A stretch of DNA of 64,000 bases from Haloarcula argentinensis DSM 12282 (GTDB lineage Archaea; Halobacteriota; Halobacteria; Halobacteriales; Haloarculaceae), in contig AOLX01000015.1 of assembly GCA_000336895.1 (NCBI GenBank), positions 245,186 to 309,185 on the forward strand. Reading direction: 5' to 3'. Both the position numbers and the translations under genes were made by a program. Below, piece by piece: positions 60,332 to 64,000 of the stretch; position 1 is the stretch's first letter; every line of letters starts with the position of its first letter. The notes under the pieces are model-generated. The model had not been told where the DNA came from and did no database searches. It saw only the letters and a program-made list of their open reading frames with translations.

Positions 60332-61732
60332 ATGGCCGACATCCAACTACTGCTGGCCGGCGATGGTAACCGGAACGCACTCGCCTCCATCGTCGCCGAA
60401 CACCACACGCCGATCACGGACAGCGAGTTCCGGGAGGCCGATCTCCACATCGTCGACGAGTCGTCGTTTCCGAAGTACAGAGAAGCGATAGAGGCGTACA
60501 AACACCGGGCAGATCCGGTGTTTTGCCCCGTTATTCTGGTCCGTCGTGAGGAGACGCCGACACGGGTCGATCTCCCCGATATCGACGCTGCCGAGCAGCC
60601 ACTCGTCGTGAACGATATCGTGACAGCGCCAGTTGACACGCAGGCACTCTTTCGAACCATCGCGAACCTCCTCGCGCGACGTAGCCACACAGAAGACCTC
60701 GTCGAGGACCTCAGGGAGCAAAACAGCGAACTCCGGCGGTTCAGGAACGCCGTCGAACACGCGGGGCACGCGATTCTGATTACGAACACTAACGGCGTCA
60801 TCGAGTACGTGAACCCGGCGTTCGAGGAACTCACCGGGTTCAGCGCCGACGAGGCGATCGGTCGAACGCCGCGGATACTCAAGTCCGGTGAACAGGGCGA
60901 ACAGTTCTACGAACGGCTCTGGGACACGATCTGTCGTGGCGAGGTCTGGACGAGCGAGATCGTAAACGAGCGCAAGTCCGGCGAGCGGTTCATCATCAAC
61001 CAGACTATCGCTCCGATCCAGGACGCGGACGGGACGATTCAGGGATTTGTCGGGATGCAGGACGAAATTACCGGTCGTCGGCTGCGCGAGCAACAGCTCA
61101 CCGTCTTTCATCGGATTCTCCGGCACAATCTCCGGAACAACGGCACGACGATCAGCGGCCGTGCAGATATCCTGTCAGAGTTAGTCGATGACGACGACGC
61201 TCTCGCCCATCTTGAGACGATCAAATCGAACGTGCAGTCCCTGCTCGATATCAGCGAGAAAGCCCACCACGTACAGGAACTGCTCGCGGACTCGCTTACC
61301 GACGACGTCGAGCGCGGACTCGAAGACGCTCTCAGTGACATCACGGACGGGCTAGCCGCAGCATATCCCGATGCCGAGTTCGCCGTCGAGGTCGGCCCCA
61401 GCTTGTCAGCCACGATAGACGCAAAGGTCGTCCCGGCGTTGCAGGAACTCATCGAGAACGGTATCAAGCACTCCGACGCGTCAGCACCGCAAGTCACTGT
61501 CAGGACAGAGTGCCACGACTCGACAGTGACAGTGACGATTGCGGACAACGGACCGGGCATCCCGGATCAGGAACAACGGGTCATCGAGGCAGCGGAGGAA
61601 AAGCCGCTCGAACACGGGTCCGGGCTGGGGCTGTGGTTCGCGTACTGGCTTATCAGCTACGTCGGTGGCGATATCGACATCCAGACCGCTGCCGACGGGA
61701 CGAGCATCTCCGTGACGATCCCCGTGCGGTGA
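60332..61732 (+). CDS. Histidine kinase with pseudo-receiver and PAS domains
   Basis: A 466-aa cytoplasmic kinase. Residues 1 to about 115 follow a receiver fold (LLLAGDGNRN, LHIVDESSFP, VTAPVDTQAL), but the conserved late Lys is Ala and the acidic pair is incomplete, so it is probably a pseudo-receiver. A PAS domain (about 130-250) has NAVEHAGHAILITNTNGVIEYVNP. The kinase part has the phosphoacceptor H265 in FHRILRHNLRNN, typical of haloarchaea, and an ATPase domain with ELIENGIKHS, DNGPGIP and GSGLGLW. It begins 6 bases after the kaiC-like stop, so the two are co-transcribed. No response regulator is adjacent. Confidence 0.88.
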   Translation: MADIQLLLAGDGNRNALASIVAEHHTPITDSEFREADLHIVDESSFPKYREAIEAYKHRADPVFCPVILVRREETPTRVDLPDIDAAEQPLVVNDIVTAPVDTQALFRTIANLLARRSHTEDLVEDLREQNSELRRFRNAVEHAGHAILITNTNGVIEYVNPAFEELTGFSADEAIGRTPRILKSGEQGEQFYERLWDTICRGEVWTSEIVNERKSGERFIINQTIAPIQDADGTIQGFVGMQDEITGRRLREQQLTVFHRILRHNLRNNGTTISGRADILSELVDDDDALAHLETIKSNVQSLLDISEKAHHVQELLADSLTDDVERGLEDALSDITDGLAAAYPDAEFAVEVGPSLSATIDAKVVPALQELIENGIKHSDASAPQVTVRTECHDSTVTVTIADNGPGIPDQEQRVIEAAEEKPLEHGSGLGLWFAYWLISYVGGDIDIQTAADGTSISVTIPVR

Positions 61733-61741
61733 CCGCGAACG

Positions 61742-62608
61742 TCAGATAGCGACCCACGCCAGCACAATGACGGCAGCGCCGACCACCGTCGAGCCGACGG
61801 CGTGCGTTCGGAGTTCGTCGAGCAGGTCGTGGGAGTGGTCGTGCAGTTCACAGACCTCGTCGATTTCGCTGCCGGCCTCGCAATTGGGCAGGAAGTCCAT
61901 CGCGACGTGGAGGAAGATGCCGGCGGCGAACCCGAAGATGACTGCGTTGAGGAGTGCTGACTCCGGGATCGGAAGCAGTGCGGACGGGATCGCCGTCAGA
62001 CCAACACCGGCCGCGGGGAGCAACAGTGCCGTGGCGGACTTGTCGCTACGTCCGAGCCGCCGGGCGGCAGCGTAGCCGGCCGGCCCTTTGTGTGAGACGA
62101 TAGCGAGCCCGAGCAGAATGCCCAGTTCCGGCATCGAAGCGTAGACCAGCCCGATGACCAGTCCGGCCGAGAGCGCGTGGGCGGCGATGGCGAGCGTCGT
62201 TATGTCGAAGGAAGTCTCGATGTGGGTCAGCCGGTGGCCGATAGTGTGGGTACCGTAGCCGGTGACCAGTCCAGCGGCGATGCCAACGCCGCCGATTCGC
62301 GCTGCGCCGGCCTGGCCGCCCAGTCCCATCGCCTGCGGGACGAGGAACATGGCCGCCGACGTGACCATCGCCCCGCTCGCAAGCCCGTAGCCCCAGACCA
62401 GTCGGTAGGGGTTCGTCTCGTCGGCCCGGGCACCGAACCACGCGCCGAGTCCCATCGCCACGAACGCAACCCAGGAGATAACCAGAACCTTACTCGCCCC
62501 GCCAGCGGCTGCGACGGCTGACAGGACCACCAGGCCGACAACGCTCGCGATACCGGCAGTGGACACCCGCCCAGTGTTATTAAAAACTGAGCTGGAGTTA
62601 ATAGACAT
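61742..62608 (-). CDS. ZIP-family metal transporter
   Basis: A 288-aa membrane protein with eight hydrophobic helices. Helix 4 contains AIAAHALSAGLVIGLVY and helix 5 reads IVSHKGPAGYAAA, matching the HxxxG/HEFPEG-like metal site of GufA-type ZIP transporters (with Lys where Glu is common). A His/acid-rich loop (CELHDHSHD) precedes the last helix and may bind metal. It should import zinc, iron or manganese. A TATA at 62632-62639 lies 27 bases before its ATG. It converges with the histidine kinase gene, 9 bases apart. Confidence 0.85.
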   Translation of the reverse strand: MSINSSSVFNNTGRVSTAGIASVVGLVVLSAVAAAGGASKVLVISWVAFVAMGLGAWFGARADETNPYRLVWGYGLASGAMVTSAAMFLVPQAMGLGGQAGAARIGGVGIAAGLVTGYGTHTIGHRLTHIETSFDITTLAIAAHALSAGLVIGLVYASMPELGILLGLAIVSHKGPAGYAAARRLGRSDKSATALLLPAAGVGLTAIPSALLPIPESALLNAVIFGFAAGIFLHVAMDFLPNCEAGSEIDEVCELHDHSHDLLDELRTHAVGSTVVGAAVIVLAWVAI

Positions 62609-62631
62609 TATCTACATTCACCGGTCTGTTG

Positions 62632-62639
62632 CCAATAAA
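62632..62639 (-). promoter_or_regulatory. TATA box of the ZIP gene
   Basis: TTTATTGG on the minus strand is centred 27 bases before the ATG at 62608. Confidence 0.5.
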
Positions 62640-62653
62640 CCCATCGGTGGCGG

Positions 62654-63346
62654 TCACCGCGTCGCTGACCGATAGTCACCCCAGTCGAGGACACCGCCGT
62701 CCAGTGTGGACGGGTCCGCATCCCGGAGGGCCCAGAGAACCATTTCGGCGACGGATTCCGGGTCGCGTCCGCCGTCACCGGAGAGGTCCGTCGCGACCTG
62801 TCCGGGGTCGACCGCACCGACCGGCGTATCGAGATCGGCCGCGAACCCGCGAGCAACAGCCTCCGCAGCAGCTTTTGAAACGGCGTAGGAGCCGTATCCG
62901 GGCATCCCCTCACGGGCGACGACGCCCGTCGGGACGACGATGCGGGCGTCCGAACCGAGGTGTGGGACCGCTTCACGGATCGTTGAGAACACGCCGCGAG
63001 CGTTCGTCCGAATGTGGTCGTCGAAGGCGGTGTAGGACTCCTCGGTGAGCGGCGTCTCACCGGCGGTTCCGTGGTAGACGCCGGCGTTGGCGACAACGTA
63101 CTGTATTGCGTCTCCCTCCCGCATGGCAGTTTCGACCAGCCGTTCCACGTCGTACTCGTCACGTACGTCCGTCCGAATCGCAGTCACGGAGCCACCCGCG
63201 TCCCGGATAGCAGCTTCGACCCGCTCAAGCGCCTCGGCATCGCGGGCACAGATGACCGTATGTGCGCCTGCACCTGCTACCACATGGGCTATTTGCTCGC
63301 CGATACCTCTACTCGCACCCGTGACGACAGCGGTCGCGCTGTCCAT
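62654..63346 (-). CDS. Short-chain dehydrogenase/reductase
   Basis: A 230-aa classical SDR. It has [10 protein letters not shown] at 7-16, an acidic/Asp strand [15 protein letters not shown] and the active YAVSK (YxxxK). The Ser expected 13 residues before the Tyr is not seen (Gly there, Thr one earlier), so catalysis may differ. NAD(P) preference is unclear. ATG 63346 is chosen as the conserved N-terminus; ATG 63382 is an alternative. It converges on ZIP only indirectly (same strand, 46 bases). Confidence 0.82.
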   Translation of the reverse strand: MDSATAVVTGASRGIGEQIAHVVAGAGAHTVICARDAEALERVEAAIRDAGGSVTAIRTDVRDEYDVERLVETAMREGDAIQYVVANAGVYHGTAGETPLTEESYTAFDDHIRTNARGVFSTIREAVPHLGSDARIVVPTGVVAREGMPGYGSYAVSKAAAEAVARGFAADLDTPVGAVDPGQVATDLSGDGGRDPESVAEMVLWALRDADPSTLDGGVLDWGDYRSATR

Positions 63347-63452
63347 CGCTGGGACCATAGCGGTGGTACCGCTGCCAGCCACAAGGTCGTTGCTCTCACC
63401 CCGGTTGGGTGGGAGCGGTAGTCTCTTGTCGAATGCCCGCTACCGACCGGGC

Positions 63453-64000
63453 ATGGACATCACGATTGCCGAATCGACGGTCGCGGGGACGACGCAAGCG
63501 CCGCCGTCAAAGAGCTACACGCACCGGGCGGTGCTGGCCGCGGGCTACGCGGACGGCGCAGTGGTCCACGACCCGCTCGTGAGTGCGGACACGAAGGCCA
63601 CGATGCGAGCGGTCGAGGCTTACGGCGGCAGCGTCTCGCTGGCAGCGGACGACTCGACGGTCGAGGTCACGGGCTTCGACGGCCGGCCGGGTACGCCGGA
63701 CGACGTCATCGACTGTGCCAACAGCGGGACGACGATGCGGCTGGTCACCGCCACGGGCGCACTGCAGGACGACCTCGCGGTACTGACTGGTGACGAGTCC
63801 CTCCGGTCGCGCCCGCAGGGGCCGCTACTAGATGCTATCGAGCAACTGGACGGCGACGCCGAGTCGACTCGCCGGAACGGGCAGGCCCCACTCGTGGTTG
63901 GCGGCGGCATCGACGGGGGCGCAGTTGAGATCCCCGGTGACGTGTCTTCGCAGTACATCACTGCGCTGTTGATGGCTGGTGCCGTCTCGCCGGACGGCAT
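63453..64000 (+). CDS. aroA: 3-phosphoshikimate 1-carboxyvinyltransferase (EPSP synthase), 3'-truncated by the window
   Basis: The first 182 codons of EPSP synthase, which joins phosphoenolpyruvate to shikimate-3-phosphate in aromatic amino acid synthesis. The family start is plain: [16 protein letters not shown] (active-site Lys and Ser) near residue 14, then [13 protein letters not shown] and [12 protein letters not shown]. The reading frame is open to the window edge at SPDG. It begins at the ATG at 63453, in a gap with no promoter that I can define with confidence. The neighbouring genes are unrelated to aromatic synthesis. Confidence 0.93.
   Translation, partial: MDITIAESTVAGTTQAPPSKSYTHRAVLAAGYADGAVVHDPLVSADTKATMRAVEAYGGSVSLAADDSTVEVTGFDGRPGTPDDVIDCANSGTTMRLVTATGALQDDLAVLTGDESLRSRPQGPLLDAIEQLDGDAESTRRNGQAPLVVGGGIDGGAVEIPGDVSSQYITALLMAGAVSPDG

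Noticed and set aside
1..64000. CRISPR array, prophage, integrase or defence island
   Set aside because: No regularly spaced repeats, no Cas, integrase, capsid or restriction-type proteins were seen on either strand.

Overview
The window comes from an extremely halophilic archaeon (class Halobacteria; gene content and protein style suggest Haloarcula or a close relative, which is an inference). The DNA is GC-rich and the proteins are strongly acidic. It carries archaeal hallmarks: glycerol-1-phosphate dehydrogenase, aIF2-beta, the aCPSF1 termination nuclease, an archaeal/eukaryal-type prolyl-tRNA synthetase ending in Tyr, a type IV pilin and twin-arginine lipoproteins. Many genes have a TATA-like box 26-30 bases before the start codon and so probably make leaderless mRNAs. 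The first bases are not biological: positions 7-25 are the Nextera mosaic-end adapter, so the window begins at a contig edge. I see no rRNA, tRNA, CRISPR array, intact insertion sequence or prophage. This is mostly ordinary core chromosome with some unusual local features.

Layout. 1-1050: adapter, two broken coding fragments on opposite strands, an inverted repeat, and an AT-richer lumazine synthase. 1053-7759: fused folate enzyme FolC-FolP, a soluble globin-coupled transducer (HemAT type), a methyltransferase and an XPB-type helicase. 7835-19117: NhaC antiporter, glycosyltransferase, DUF2339 membrane protein, S9 peptidase, Nudix-like protein, G1P dehydrogenase, epimerase, pilin and SPFH protein. 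19306-29044: glutamate synthase, CBS protein, a 470-base gap with a strong orphan promoter, patatin, ProS, SAM hydrolase family protein and an ATP-grasp-like protein. 29126-34179: membrane protein/regulator pair, DyP-type peroxidase, Tp34/P19-type iron lipoprotein and two paralogous 51-aa zinc ribbons. 34444-41781: aCPSF1, small proteins, an Nramp-type transporter overlapping a P-loop NTPase, an internally duplicated protein, a lone E1-alpha dehydrogenase and two membrane proteins. 41846-45980: a complete thiamine-type ABC transporter (thiBPQ). 46183-57274: second NhaC, fumarate reductase-like flavoprotein, CapA lipoprotein, a DUF7344-DICT regulator pair, aIF2-beta, CysK, a 41-aa protein, SRAP peptidase and a ThDP enzyme. 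57335-64000: ornithine cyclodeaminase with a duplicated 3' end, a KaiC-like ATPase followed by a pseudo-receiver/PAS/histidine kinase, a ZIP transporter, an SDR and the start of aroA.

Genes that appear to work together: thiB-thiP-thiQ (uptake of thiamine or a relative); kaiC-like and histidine kinase (6 bases apart, a signalling module); Nramp and P-loop NTPase (GTGA overlap); wHTH regulator and small membrane protein (ATGA overlap); DUF7344 and DICT protein; DyP peroxidase and Tp34-type lipoprotein (exported iron/heme handling, inferred). Best candidates for something undescribed: the KaiC-like protein with a Ser-Tyr pair at the phosphosite position plus a pseudo-receiver kinase; the Nramp protein that lacks the canonical metal ligands; the paralogous zinc ribbons; and the duplicated 3' end of the cyclodeaminase gene. 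All protein assignments come from reading motifs and recalling families; no database search was run.
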